The notes beneath the pieces were generated by a model that was not told the DNA's origin, searched no databases, and was given only the letters and a program-made list of their open reading frames with translations. This document shows, piece after piece, positions 1-8,538 of a stretch of 64,000 nucleotides of DNA. The translations under genes and the position numbers were made by a program. The DNA comes from [Pseudomonas] carboxydohydrogena (lineage in GTDB: Bacteria > Pseudomonadota > Alphaproteobacteria > Rhizobiales > Xanthobacteraceae): NCBI RefSeq assembly GCF_029030725.1, contig NZ_CP113162.1:2292501-2356500 (forward strand), written 5' to 3'. Every line of letters begins with the position of its first letter. Within the stretch, counting starts at the first letter, position 1.

Positions 1-904
1 GCTTGCCGTTCTTCCACAGTTCGCTGACGACCTTGTTCTTGGACGATGGATCGACAAGGAAGGCGCCTGCCCGCTTCAGTGCGGCAATCGCCTGATCGTA
101 ACAGGCATCGACAATCACCACCGAGTTTTCCGAGGAACACGAGGTGGAGTTGTCGAAGGTCTTGGATGCGCAGATTTTCTGCGCGGCGGAATCGAAATCC
201 GCGGTCTCGTCGATGATGACCGGCACATTGCCGACACCGACACCGATCGCCGGCGTGCCGCTCGAATAACCGCGGCGCACATTGTCCTGCGAGCCGGTGA
301 TAACGACGAGATCGACCGCCTCCATCAGCGCCTGAGTCGTTTCCTTGGTGATCGGCGACGGCAGGATCTGCACCAGATCCTTCGGCAGGCCGATCTGAGC
401 CAGCGCGTCGCGCATGAATTCGACGACCATTTCCGTGGTGCGAAGACCGAGCGGCGATGGCGCGATGATGATGGCGTTGCGGCCCTTGATCGCCATCAGC
501 GCCTTGTTGACCGGCGTGGCGCCGGGGTTGGTCGATGGCGTGATCGCGCCGACGACGCCGATCGGCTTGGCGAACTTCACGATGCCACGCTTCACGTCGC
601 GCTCGATCTCGCCGACCGTCTTCGCGCGCAGCATGTCGCGCAGGGTGCCAAACGTCTTGCGCTGCTTCTTGATGATCTTATCCGGGACGTTTCCGAGGCC
701 CGTGTCCTTCACGGCCATCTCGGCCAGCGCCTTGGCGTGTTCCGGCTTGTAAAGCGACCACGCCACCGCGCGCACTGCTTCATCGGTCCGCGCCTGATCG
801 GCTTCCGCGAAGATCTCCTGCGCCGCGCGGGCCTTCTTCATCAGATCGGCCGCAATCTGCTGCGCATCCGAATTCCGGTTCTGCATTTCAACGACGACAC
901 TCAT
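1..904 (-). CDS. sauS: Acylating sulfoacetaldehyde dehydrogenase, SauS-like (3' end outside window)
   Basis: Translation from the ATG at 904 (with a GGAGAAA ribosome site just upstream) gives about 301 residues before the window edge cuts the C-terminus. It is a CoA-acylating aldehyde dehydrogenase: the segment FDNSTSCSSENSVV carries the catalytic Cys, and the NAD-binding part includes PSTNPGATPVNKAL. In the known sulfoacetate pathway SauS reduces sulfoacetyl-CoA to sulfoacetaldehyde, the substrate of Xsc. That specific role is inferred from the nearby xsc, pta and carrier genes; from sequence alone it could be another acylating aldehyde dehydrogenase of the acetaldehyde or succinate-semialdehyde type. 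It is read in the same direction as the MFS gene upstream, 70 bases apart, so the two are probably one operon. Confidence 0.8.
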   Translation of the reverse strand, partial: MSVVVEMQNRNSDAQQIAADLMKKARAAQEIFAEADQARTDEAVRAVAWSLYKPEHAKALAEMAVKDTGLGNVPDKIIKKQRKTFGTLRDMLRAKTVGEIERDVKRGIVKFAKPIGVVGAITPSTNPGATPVNKALMAIKGRNAIIIAPSPLGLRTTEMVVEFMRDALAQIGLPKDLVQILPSPITKETTQALMEAVDLVVITGSQDNVRRGYSSGTPAIGVGVGNVPVIIDETADFDSAAQKICASKTFDNSTSCSSENSVVIVDACYDQAIAALKRAGAFLVDPSSKNKVVSELWKNGK

Positions 905-974
905 GATTTTCTCCATTCATCAAAATTCGAGGGGCCGCATCCTCCAACAGACGAGGCACGACCGTTCCGGTTGT

Positions 975-2258
975 TCAGGCCGGCGTGGGGCGCGGCGCCG
1001 TAGGGTCGCTGCGGACATCGACGAAGCGTTCACCCGGCTTGCATGTGAACGCCAGCATCGCACCAATCAGAAGAAACGCGAGCGATCCGATGAACGGGAC
1101 GTCCCAGCGCCCCGTCAGATCAATCGCATATCCGAACACCACCGGAGATATAATCCCGGCCATGCCGAAACCAAAGTTCATAAAACCGGACGCCGAGCCG
1201 GAAAATTCCGGCGCGATATCCATCGGGATCGCCCAGATCGGGGCAACGATCAACTCCGCGAAGAAGAATGCGAAACTGAGGCAGGTCGCCACGGTCGTGA
1301 GGTCGTGAACGAACACGATCGGCAGCATGAAGCAGAACGATCCAAGGAAGCCGAGAACGATGACGCTGACGCGCGCCTTGTTCACATCGCCGGTCTTCTT
1401 CAGGATACGGTCGCTGAGGAGACCGCCGACCGTGTCACCAACCACACCGGCCAGGAACACACCCGCCGCGAACAGCGCCGACTTCTTGATGTTGAGATTG
1501 AACTCGTGAAGGAAAAAGGATGGCAGCCAGTTCAGGTACAGCCACAAAATCCAGCCATAGCAGAAGTCGGTCAGCGTCACCGGCATGATGCGTTTGAGGA
1601 GCGGTCCCCACGGCACCGACTTCCGCGTGGCCACCACGGTGGCGGGCGGCAGGCCCGTCAATTCCTCAGGCGTGATCTGCGAATGCGTGCGCGGATCGTC
1701 GCGGAAGTAGATGAACCACACAACTGCCCAGATCAGCGCCGCGACGCCGAGGAAGATAAATGAATCGCGCCATGAGAACGACACGACGATCAACGCGATC
1801 AGCGGCGGCGTCAGCGCGTTTCCCGCGCGCGAGAAAGCATGGGTGATGCCCTGCGCGAAGGCGCGCTGATCGGGCCGCATCCAGTTCGCCAGCGCACGCG
1901 TGGCGGTCGGGAACGCAGGCCCCTCGCCCATGCCGAGCGCGAGACGCGACAGGAACAGCGCGGCCAGCCCGCCGACAAAGCCGGTCCAGATCGTCGCGAG
2001 GCCGACCAGAGCCGCACACAGCGCGAGCGTCACGCGCGGCCCGAGCCGGTCGCCCAGCCAGCCGCCCGCGATTTGAAAGAATGCGTAGGGATATGCGAAG
2101 GCGGAGAATGCGAGCCCGAGCTGGGTCGCGGTCAATCCAAGATCTTTCTGCATGAATGGCGCCGCGGTCGAGATATTCACGCGGTCGACGTAGAAGATGA
2201 GATACATCAGGCAAGTGATGAGCAGAACGAAGCGGCTCGCCTTATTACGCATAGCCAT
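975..2258 (-). CDS. MFS transporter, anion:cation symporter (ACS) type, SauU-like
   Basis: A 427-residue major facilitator protein with about 12 membrane segments. The early motif VDRVNISTAAPFMQKDLGL and the loop GGWLGDRLGPR are typical of the ACS family, which imports organic anions such as hexuronates, phthalate and sulfonates. The ATG at 2258 has GGGAGG five bases upstream; an ATG two codons later is also possible. It directly precedes the SauS-like dehydrogenase on the same strand. By analogy with the sauSTU cluster of Cupriavidus necator, where SauU is an MFS carrier, sulfoacetate is a likely substrate, but this is inference. An operator-like element lies upstream at 2368-2409. Confidence 0.75.
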   Translation of the reverse strand: MAMRNKASRFVLLITCLMYLIFYVDRVNISTAAPFMQKDLGLTATQLGLAFSAFAYPYAFFQIAGGWLGDRLGPRVTLALCAALVGLATIWTGFVGGLAALFLSRLALGMGEGPAFPTATRALANWMRPDQRAFAQGITHAFSRAGNALTPPLIALIVVSFSWRDSFIFLGVAALIWAVVWFIYFRDDPRTHSQITPEELTGLPPATVVATRKSVPWGPLLKRIMPVTLTDFCYGWILWLYLNWLPSFFLHEFNLNIKKSALFAAGVFLAGVVGDTVGGLLSDRILKKTGDVNKARVSVIVLGFLGSFCFMLPIVFVHDLTTVATCLSFAFFFAELIVAPIWAIPMDIAPEFSGSASGFMNFGFGMAGIISPVVFGYAIDLTGRWDVPFIGSLAFLLIGAMLAFTCKPGERFVDVRSDPTAPRPTPA

Positions 2259-2367
2259 TAAGACCTCCCGGTATTTTTTCTTTTCCGCTGTCTGCCGGGT
2301 TCGATGCCCAGCTTCGAAGTGACGCGGCTTTATCGGGACATGCTACAGGAGACCAAATCTCATAAGG

Positions 2368-2409
2368 AAATTGATAATCTGCATCGCAACCATTCGCCGG
2401 ATTTATCAG
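2368..2409. promoter_or_regulatory. Putative LysR-type operator, copy 1
   Basis: This 42-base stretch upstream of the MFS gene matches 5617-5658, upstream of the LysR gene, at 33 of 42 positions without gaps. Both begin AAATTGAT and end ATTTATCAG, so each has TGAT(A/T)A and TTATCA half-sites in opposite orientation. A shared element at the two ends of the carrier block suggests one regulator, most simply the LysR protein encoded at 5658. Confidence 0.5.
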
Positions 2410-2411
2410 CA

Positions 2412-2446
2412 GAAGGCCGGCGCAAGTTCACCAGCGCCGGCCTTCT
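2412..2446. terminator. Hairpin between tctA and the MFS gene
   Basis: Arms AGAAGGCCGGCGC and GCGCCGGCCTTCT pair perfectly around a 9-10 base loop about 20 bases beyond the tctA stop. The run of T is short on both strands, so it is a probable but imperfect rho-independent terminator for tctCBA. Confidence 0.55.
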
Positions 2447-2466
2447 TATTCATCGAATGGCGATTA

Positions 2467-3978
2467 TTACTCCGCCACTACAGGAACCGCCTTCCGCCGC
2501 GCCAGCGCGTGCTGGATGAACGGCAGCGCGATCACGACCGCCGTGAACGCCACGATGGTTCCTGAGATCGGCCGCGTGAAGAACACGGTCCAATCGTTGC
2601 TGAACGAGATCATCGTGTTCATAAACGAGTCTTCAGCTATCGGCCCCAGGATGACGCCCAGCACAAGGGGCGCGAGCGGGAATTTCATACGCTCGAAACC
2701 GTAACCGATGACACCGAAGGCAATGATCAGCCACAGGTCGGTGACGTTGTTGCGGATCGAGAGTGCGCCGATGAAGCACAGGATCAGCACGTAGGCCGAC
2801 ACCACCGCTTCGGGGAAGTCGAGAATCTTCACCAGCGGCCGGATCGCGAAATATCCGATGAGACACATGATGGCGAGGCCGAGGAACAGCGACGCGAAGA
2901 TGGTGTAGACCATTCCGGCCGAGGTCACGAGCACCTGAGGCCCCGGCTGAATTCCGTGCAGCATGAATGCACCGAGAATAACCGCGGTCGCACCAGAGCC
3001 GGGAATGCCGAGCGCCAGAAGATGCACGAGCGCACCGCCGACCGATGCCGTCGCGGCGGCCTGCGGCGCGATGATGCCTTCCGCGATGCCGGTGCCCATG
3101 TCCTTCGCGCGCCGTCCGAACTTCGCCTCGATTCCGTAGCTGATGAAGGACGCGATCGTGGCACCCGCTCCCGGCAACAGGCCGGTCAGATCGCCGATAA
3201 CGGCGGAGCGGAAGAACGAGCCCTTCACCTCCTTGAATTCCTTCCAGGTCGGAAGTTCGGTGCGGGCATTGGAGATTTTCTCGATCGGCTTGGTCGAGAA
3301 ACCCGTCTCGAGCCGGGTGAGAACCTCGCCCACGCCATAGGCACCGACCATGACGACAAGGAATTCGATGCCGTCGGCCAGGATCGGGGAGCCGAACGTG
3401 AATCGATAAGCGCCATAAACCGGATCGGTGCCGACCGTCGCAATCAGAATGCCCACCGCCATGCTGATGAAAGCGTTGGCAAGCGAGCCCTTGCCAATCG
3501 CGACCACGCTCAACAGACCGAACATCACGATCACGAAATATTCAGGCGAGGAGAAGCGCAGCGCGAACTTCGCCAGCGGCTCGGTCAACGCGACCATCAC
3601 GACAGCGGAGAGAAGACCGCCGCCGAGCGCCGAGACCAGCGTCCAGCCGAGCGCCTTGGCCGGCTGGCCGTTGCGGCCCATCGTGTAACCGTCCCAAAGC
3701 ATCGGGACGTCTATGGGCTCACCGGGTATTCGGAACAGAATCGCCGTAAAGGCGCCGCCATATGTGCCGGACACATACATCGCCGTCAGCAGCACGATCG
3801 AGGCGGTGACATCCATTTTATAGGTGAACGGCAGCGCCAAAGCGACGCCCATCACCAGCGTGAGGCCCGGCAACACGCCGATCAGCAGGCCGAGGGAAAT
3901 ACCCACGACCAGCATGATCATGTTGATGGGCGTGAGACAGTGAACGAAACCGGTCGCGAGTTGCGAAAGAATATCCAT
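2467..3978 (-). CDS. tctA: Tripartite tricarboxylate transporter, large membrane subunit TctA
   Basis: 503 residues with about 12 membrane segments. It shows the TctA hallmarks GLLIGVLPGLTLVMGVALALPFTY near residue 35 (read as consecutive parts) and the second repeat GLLPGAGATIASFISYGIEA near residue 270. TctA forms the channel of secondary, binding-protein-dependent carboxylate importers. It follows tctB after 4 bases and tctC before that, the usual C-B-A order. TTT systems import tricarboxylates, aromatic acids and, in the SlcHFG case, the sulfonate sulfolactate. The surrounding sulfonate genes make a C2 or C3 sulfonate the likeliest cargo here, by inference. Confidence 0.88.
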   Translation of the reverse strand: MDILSQLATGFVHCLTPINMIMLVVGISLGLLIGVLPGLTLVMGVALALPFTYKMDVTASIVLLTAMYVSGTYGGAFTAILFRIPGEPIDVPMLWDGYTMGRNGQPAKALGWTLVSALGGGLLSAVVMVALTEPLAKFALRFSSPEYFVIVMFGLLSVVAIGKGSLANAFISMAVGILIATVGTDPVYGAYRFTFGSPILADGIEFLVVMVGAYGVGEVLTRLETGFSTKPIEKISNARTELPTWKEFKEVKGSFFRSAVIGDLTGLLPGAGATIASFISYGIEAKFGRRAKDMGTGIAEGIIAPQAAATASVGGALVHLLALGIPGSGATAVILGAFMLHGIQPGPQVLVTSAGMVYTIFASLFLGLAIMCLIGYFAIRPLVKILDFPEAVVSAYVLILCFIGALSIRNNVTDLWLIIAFGVIGYGFERMKFPLAPLVLGVILGPIAEDSFMNTMISFSNDWTVFFTRPISGTIVAFTAVVIALPFIQHALARRKAVPVVAE

Positions 3979-3982
3979 GCTG

Positions 3983-4525
3983 TCACCACATCCGCGGGAT
4001 CATGAAGAAAATGTCGTTGGCATAAGCGAAGGGCTCGATGCCTCTCGGCAACGAGACATAGGCGACGCGCAGGAACAGAACGCCGCAAGCCAGCGTGACG
4101 AAGACGCTCATGCCCCAGATGACGGCATGCGAACGATAGCCGCCGACATACATAAAGGCGGCCAGGAACAGGAAGGTGCCGAAAATGAATCCGAGATAAG
4201 GGAGCGCGACCGCGTAGATCCCCATCAGGACGATGCCGCCGATCAGCATGCGCAGATGCATCGGCTCGGGCTCCTCCTTCTCCTCTTCCTTCTCGAAGGC
4301 TTCGAGAAAGCCGGTGGCATCCTCGTTCTTCACGAGGAGCCGCCGGGAAATTTCAAAGAGACAGGAAGCCCCCATCAGCAAGATGGCAAGGCGCGGCCAT
4401 ACCGCCGGCCCCAATTCGCCGGGCCGGGCGGTGTAATCGATAGTGCCTGAATAAATCCAGAGACCAACCGAAATGAGCAGGCCGATGAGATACGGCGCTA
4501 TCGAACGAACCATCACCTTGTCCAT
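3983..4525 (-). CDS. tctB: Tripartite tricarboxylate transporter, small membrane subunit TctB
   Basis: 180 residues with four hydrophobic segments, an acidic cytoplasmic loop (EAFEKEEEKEEPEP, about residues 77-90) and the C-terminal LACGVLFLRVAYVSLPRG typical of TctB proteins. It is the small membrane partner of TctA. The gene lies between tctC and tctA on the minus strand with gaps of only 12 and 4 bases, so the three are cotranscribed. Sequence conservation in TctB is low; the call rests on topology, size and position. Confidence 0.83.
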   Translation of the reverse strand: MDKVMVRSIAPYLIGLLISVGLWIYSGTIDYTARPGELGPAVWPRLAILLMGASCLFEISRRLLVKNEDATGFLEAFEKEEEKEEPEPMHLRMLIGGIVLMGIYAVALPYLGFIFGTFLFLAAFMYVGGYRSHAVIWGMSVFVTLACGVLFLRVAYVSLPRGIEPFAYANDIFFMIPRMW

Positions 4526-4537
4526 CTGCTGCCGCCA

Positions 4538-5512
4538 TTACTTCGGAGCGATCTTTTTCATGTCTTCCAACTGTTCGCTAACGAACGTGGAAGCATGAGA
4601 CGAATCCTCGAAGCTGTTCGGATCGCCGTACTGATCCTTCAGGAACTTCTGGTATTCGTCGGACTGATAGACCTTGGCGAGCGCATCCGACAATTTCTTC
4701 ACGATCTCGGGAGGCGTTCCCGACTTGACGACGATGGCGCGGAATTGAGGCAGCGCGACCTTGTAGCCGAGCTCAAAGGACGACGGCACGTCCTTGAACG
4801 CGTCGAGCCGCTTTTCGCCGAACAGCAGAATCGGGCGCATCTGCTTGCCATTGATGAAGGAGGCAACATCGCCCGCCTGCTCGTACAGTGCGTCAGCATG
4901 GTCGCCGAGAATCGAAACGTACCGCTCGGACGGCTTGGAGAACGGCACCTGCACGACCTTGACGCCCCCCTTGTCGAGAACGCTCAGGGAGAAGTCATCG
5001 ACGCTGCCGAAGCCGAGGGTTGCAACCTTCAGCTTGCCCGGGTTGGCCTTGGCTTCCTTCTCGAAATCCTGCCAGGTCTTGAAGTGACTGTCCTGCTTCA
5101 CGAAGATGAAGGACGGCCCCTTGATCATCACCGCCACCGGCGTGATGTCCTTCATGGTCCAGCGCGGCGTCTTGCCTGCAAGAAGCGCGTGGCTGTCGGC
5201 GATATAGATCGCCATCGCATAGCCGTCGGCGGGCGATGCGAGCAATTTCGTCATGCCGGTTGCGCCGGTGCCACCCGGCACGTTCACCACCGGAATGCCC
5301 TGCCCGAGCATCGGTTCCATGAGCTTGCTGACGAGACGCGCAAGCTGGTCCGCACCGCCACCGGGCCCCCAGGGGACAATCAATTCAACTGGACGTTCAG
5401 GATAGCCTGCCGCCGCAGCGCCGCCACTCAATGGCATGCTGCAAAGAAAAGCGGCGGACAAAACAGCAAAAGCCTTCGCAGCCCAGCGGGCTGGATAACG
5501 TATCGCCTCCAT
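4538..5512 (-). CDS. tctC: Tripartite tricarboxylate transporter, periplasmic binding protein TctC
   Basis: 324 residues from the ATG at 5512, which has GGGAGG five bases upstream; the GTG two codons earlier lies inside that ribosome site and was rejected. A signal peptide ends near GGAAAA. The mature start, YPERPVELIVPWGPGGGADQLARL, is the Bug/TctC family signature, followed by VVNVPGGTGATG. It would bind the anion in the periplasm and deliver it to TctAB. It is the first gene of tctCBA and is divergent from the LysR gene at 5658, whose product probably controls it. Confidence 0.87.
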   Translation of the reverse strand: MEAIRYPARWAAKAFAVLSAAFLCSMPLSGGAAAAGYPERPVELIVPWGPGGGADQLARLVSKLMEPMLGQGIPVVNVPGGTGATGMTKLLASPADGYAMAIYIADSHALLAGKTPRWTMKDITPVAVMIKGPSFIFVKQDSHFKTWQDFEKEAKANPGKLKVATLGFGSVDDFSLSVLDKGGVKVVQVPFSKPSERYVSILGDHADALYEQAGDVASFINGKQMRPILLFGEKRLDAFKDVPSSFELGYKVALPQFRAIVVKSGTPPEIVKKLSDALAKVYQSDEYQKFLKDQYGDPNSFEDSSHASTFVSEQLEDMKKIAPK

Positions 5513-5616
5513 AGTCACCTCCCAGCGACGGTTTTATCGACCTTCTTGGTGGGTTAGGTTACCCACTTCACATGAAGTCACTTTTTCGTATGGTGCACGA
5601 GGCAGCACTCGTGACA

Positions 5617-5658
5617 AAATTGATTAGCTGCATGAGCATCATTCGCGGAATTTATCAG
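5617..5658. promoter_or_regulatory. Putative LysR-type operator, copy 2
   Basis: Second copy of the 42-base element described at 2368-2409 (33 of 42 identical). It lies between tctC and the LysR gene and runs into the LysR start codon, the position expected of an autoregulated divergent LysR promoter. Confidence 0.5.
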
Positions 5659-6533
5659 TGAATCAAGACCTCGACATTTCGCTATTGCGAACGTTCGTTG
5701 CCATCGTCGATACCGGCGGCCTGACATCCGCAGGAAAGAAGGTTGGCCGCACGCAGCCTGCGATCACGCACCAGATCAAACGCCTCGAAGGTTTGGTCGG
5801 CCGGACGCTGTTCGGTGAAAACCGGCGGCAACTCGTGCTGACGCCCGACGGAGAAGTGCTGCTCGAATTTGCACGCTCGATGTTGCGCCTCAATGACGAA
5901 GCGCGCGGGCGATTCTCGATGCCGGGAATCGCCGGCCACGTCACGCTCGGTACGCCGGACCTGTATGCGGCCTATCTGCTGCCCGAGGTTCTCGACAATT
6001 TTTCGCGCGCGCATCCGAATGTGGAAATCCACCTGCGCTGCACCCGCAGCGTCTATCTCAGCGCCGCGCTGGAACGCGAGGAAATCGACATCGCGCTGAT
6101 GACCAATCAGCCGGGATTCCGGCGCGGCGAATTGATTCGCCACGAGCCCGTGGTGTGGGCGGCAAGTCCAAGCGGAACACAGGAATTGCGGCGTCCCCTG
6201 CCGCTCGCGCTGCTGCCGCAAGGCAGCGTCTATCGGCAGATCGCCATCGACGCGCTCAACACCGCCGACCTGCCGTGGACGCTGCGTTCGATCTGCGACA
6301 GCTTCGCCGGGCTGCAAGCTGCCGTGCTCTCGGGGATCGCGGTGTCGGCGTTTCCACGCTGCACCATCACGCCCAACATCCGCATTCTGAGCAAAGGCGA
6401 TGGCTTGCCGGAACTGCCGTCCATCGAAATGGTCCTGCATCGCAAGGAGCAAGGCATTTCGGAAGCCGCCGAGCAACTGGCGCGCTACATCGCGCGTGAG
6501 CTCGGCAATCTTCCCTCATCCGGCGAAGGATAA
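5658..6533 (+). CDS. LysR-family transcriptional regulator
   Basis: 291 residues from a GTG start. Residues 5-65 form the LysR winged helix-turn-helix (LRTFVAIVDTGGLTSAGKKV, then TQPAITHQIKRLEGLVGRTLF); the rest is the periplasmic-binding-like effector domain, with LGTPDLYAAYLLPEVLDNFS at its start. The DNA-binding domain resembles the Nac/CbbR-like group with N-terminal SLLRTFV. It is divergent from tctCBA and shares an upstream element with the MFS/sauS side, so it probably activates both carrier operons in response to the sulfonate or a breakdown product. The effector is unknown. Confidence 0.83.
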   Translation: MNQDLDISLLRTFVAIVDTGGLTSAGKKVGRTQPAITHQIKRLEGLVGRTLFGENRRQLVLTPDGEVLLEFARSMLRLNDEARGRFSMPGIAGHVTLGTPDLYAAYLLPEVLDNFSRAHPNVEIHLRCTRSVYLSAALEREEIDIALMTNQPGFRRGELIRHEPVVWAASPSGTQELRRPLPLALLPQGSVYRQIAIDALNTADLPWTLRSICDSFAGLQAAVLSGIAVSAFPRCTITPNIRILSKGDGLPELPSIEMVLHRKEQGISEAAEQLARYIARELGNLPSSGEG

Positions 6534-6551
6534 AGCGCGGGCACGCCCAAC

Positions 6552-6583
6552 AAAAAACCCGGCCGCGAAGGCCGGGTTTTTAT
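6552..6583. terminator. Bidirectional rho-independent terminator
   Basis: Stem CCCGGCC/GGCCGGG with loop GCGAA, flanked by AAAAAA on the left and TTTTT on the right. It separates the convergent LysR gene and xsc and works for both strands. Confidence 0.9.
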
Positions 6584-6606
6584 TTCAGAGCGAATGACGC
6601 TGGAGC

Positions 6607-8382
6607 TTACGCAACCTGCTGCGGCCGCATGTCCTCGCGCTTGATGCCTGCCACGACGACGGGCTTCTTCATCGCGTCGCGGCGGAACGGCTCTCCGAGT
6701 TCCTGATTGAGCAACACCTCGATGAACGTGGTGATGCCCTTCTTCTGGTCCTCGCAGGACTGGCGCAGCGCGTTGGTCAGCTCTTCCTGGGTCTTGACCT
6801 GAACGCCCTTCAGCCCGCACGCGGTCGCGACCTTGGCGTAGCTCAGGTGACGATCAAGCTCGGTGCCGACGAAGTTGTTGTCGTACCACAGCGTCGTGTT
6901 GCGCTTCTCCGCGCCCCACTGGTAGTTGCGGAAGATCACCATGGTGATGCCCGGCCATTCCTCGCGGCCGACCGAACTCATTTCGTTCATGGAGATGCCG
7001 AACGCGCCGTCGCCCGCGAAACCGACGCACGGCGTATCGGGGTTGCCGATTTTGGCGCCGATGATCGCCGGGAAGCCGTAGCCGCACGGACCGAACAGGC
7101 CCGGCGCGAGATACTTCCGGCCCTCGTCGAACATCGGATAGGCGTTGCCGATGGCGCAGTTGTTGCCGATATCGCTGGAGATGATGGCGTCACGCGGCAG
7201 GCCGGCCTGAATCGCGCGCCATGCCTGACGCGGCGACATCAGATCCTTGTCGCGCACGCGGGCGTCCTTGTTCCACGAGGTGCCCGGATCGTCATCCTCG
7301 TGATCCATGCTGGAGAGCGTCTGTAGCCACTTCGACTTGGTGGTGTGGATCAGCGCCTTGCGCTCCTCACGTCCGGCATTTCCGGCGCTCGGCGAAAGCT
7401 GAGCGAGGATGCCGCGTGCCACCTGCTTGGCGTCGCCGCAGATGCCGACGCTGACCGGCTTGGTCAGGCCGATGCGATCGGGATTGATATCGACCTGGAT
7501 GATCTTCGCATCCTTCGGCCAGTAGTCGATGCCGTAACCCGGCAGCGTCGAGAACGGATTAAGGCGGGTGCCGAGCGCGAGCACGACATCGGCCTTCGCG
7601 ACCAATTCCATCGCGGCCTTCGAGCCGTTATAGCCGAGCGGGCCGACAGCAAGGCGATGGCTGCCGGGGAAGGAGTCGTTGTGCTGGTAGTTGTTGCACA
7701 CCGGAGCGTCGAGCTTCTCGGCCAGTGCCACGCAATCCGGGATCGCGCCACCGATCACCACGCCCGCGCCGGAGAGAATGACGGGGAATTTGGCGTTCGA
7801 CAGAAGTTTTGCTGCTTCGGCAATCGCGCCTTCGCCGCCCGCCGGACGCTCGAAATCCACGATCGCAGGCAGGTTGACGTCGATCACCTGCGTCCAGAAG
7901 TCGCGCGGGATGTTGAGCTGCGCGGGCGCGGAGAGGCGCTTCGCCTTCATGATGACGCGGTTCAGCGTCTCGGCGACGCGCGAGGCATCGCGCACTTCTT
8001 CCTGATAGCAAACCATGTCGCGGAACATCGCCATCTGCTCGACTTCCTGGAAGCCGCCCTGCCCGATGGTCTTGTTCGCCGCCTGCGGCGTCACCAGCAG
8101 CATCGGGGTGTGATTCCAGTACGCGGTCTTGATCGGGGTAACGAAGCCGGTGATGCCGGGACCGTTCTGCGCGATCGCCATCGCCATCTTGCCGGTGGAG
8201 CGGGTGTAGCCGTCGCAGATCAAGCCGCCATTGGTCTCATGGGCGACGTCCCAGAAGGTGATGCCCGCCTTCGGAAACAGATCGGAGATCGGCATGAAGG
8301 CCGAACCGATGATGCCGAACGCATGCTCGATGCCATGCATCTGCAAAACTTTCACAAAGGCTTCTTCCGTCGTCATTTTCAT
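6607..8382 (-). CDS. xsc: Sulfoacetaldehyde acetyltransferase
   Basis: 591 residues from the ATG at 8382, preceded by AGAGAGGG; the longer upstream frame lacks family similarity. It is a thiamine-diphosphate enzyme of the acetolactate-synthase fold: pyrimidine domain from MKMTTEEAFVKVLQMHG, central domain from about residue 200, and the diphosphate-binding domain with GFAGDGAFGISMNEM and the metal-binding NYQWGAEKRN. The size and the HETNGG and NTTLWYDNNFVG segments fit Xsc, which converts sulfoacetaldehyde and phosphate to sulfite and acetyl phosphate in the cytoplasm. Pta follows divergently across the IclR gene, exactly the partner needed for acetyl phosphate. This is the key enzyme where taurine, isethionate and sulfoacetate routes meet. 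Confidence 0.93.
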   Translation of the reverse strand: MKMTTEEAFVKVLQMHGIEHAFGIIGSAFMPISDLFPKAGITFWDVAHETNGGLICDGYTRSTGKMAMAIAQNGPGITGFVTPIKTAYWNHTPMLLVTPQAANKTIGQGGFQEVEQMAMFRDMVCYQEEVRDASRVAETLNRVIMKAKRLSAPAQLNIPRDFWTQVIDVNLPAIVDFERPAGGEGAIAEAAKLLSNAKFPVILSGAGVVIGGAIPDCVALAEKLDAPVCNNYQHNDSFPGSHRLAVGPLGYNGSKAAMELVAKADVVLALGTRLNPFSTLPGYGIDYWPKDAKIIQVDINPDRIGLTKPVSVGICGDAKQVARGILAQLSPSAGNAGREERKALIHTTKSKWLQTLSSMDHEDDDPGTSWNKDARVRDKDLMSPRQAWRAIQAGLPRDAIISSDIGNNCAIGNAYPMFDEGRKYLAPGLFGPCGYGFPAIIGAKIGNPDTPCVGFAGDGAFGISMNEMSSVGREEWPGITMVIFRNYQWGAEKRNTTLWYDNNFVGTELDRHLSYAKVATACGLKGVQVKTQEELTNALRQSCEDQKKGITTFIEVLLNQELGEPFRRDAMKKPVVVAGIKREDMRPQQVA

Positions 8383-8507
8383 GGGCGAACCCTCTCTTTT
8401 CTTCACTGTGTTGGACTGGCGTGGATGACCTGAGACCCAGGATTTCCCGCCGTATGTGCCATGCAGCTTGACGAGGCGCAACGAATATCTCAATTTCAAT
8501 TTTAAGA

Positions 8508-8528
8508 CGTTTCATTTATCGGAATAAT
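8508..8528. promoter_or_regulatory. Putative IclR operator, copy 1
   Basis: This 21-base stretch in the xsc / IclR divergent region matches the reverse complement of 13306-13326, in the second IclR / GMC divergent region, at 15 of 21 positions; the core is CGTnTCAnTnnnnGGAATAAT. Its position 10 bases before the IclR start fits autorepression. Confidence 0.4.
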
Positions 8529-8538
8529 GGTGTAGAAG

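Noticed and set aside
903-1763. Long plus-strand frame opposite the SauU-like gene, and many similar long frames elsewhere
   Set aside because: These are antisense shadows of high-GC genes: Arg/His/Ala-rich translations, no ribosome sites and no family features, opposite clearly recognised proteins.
2304-2519. Plus-strand frame before tctA
   Set aside because: It covers the operator-like element and the terminator hairpin and runs into the tctA 3' end on the other strand; no coding signal.
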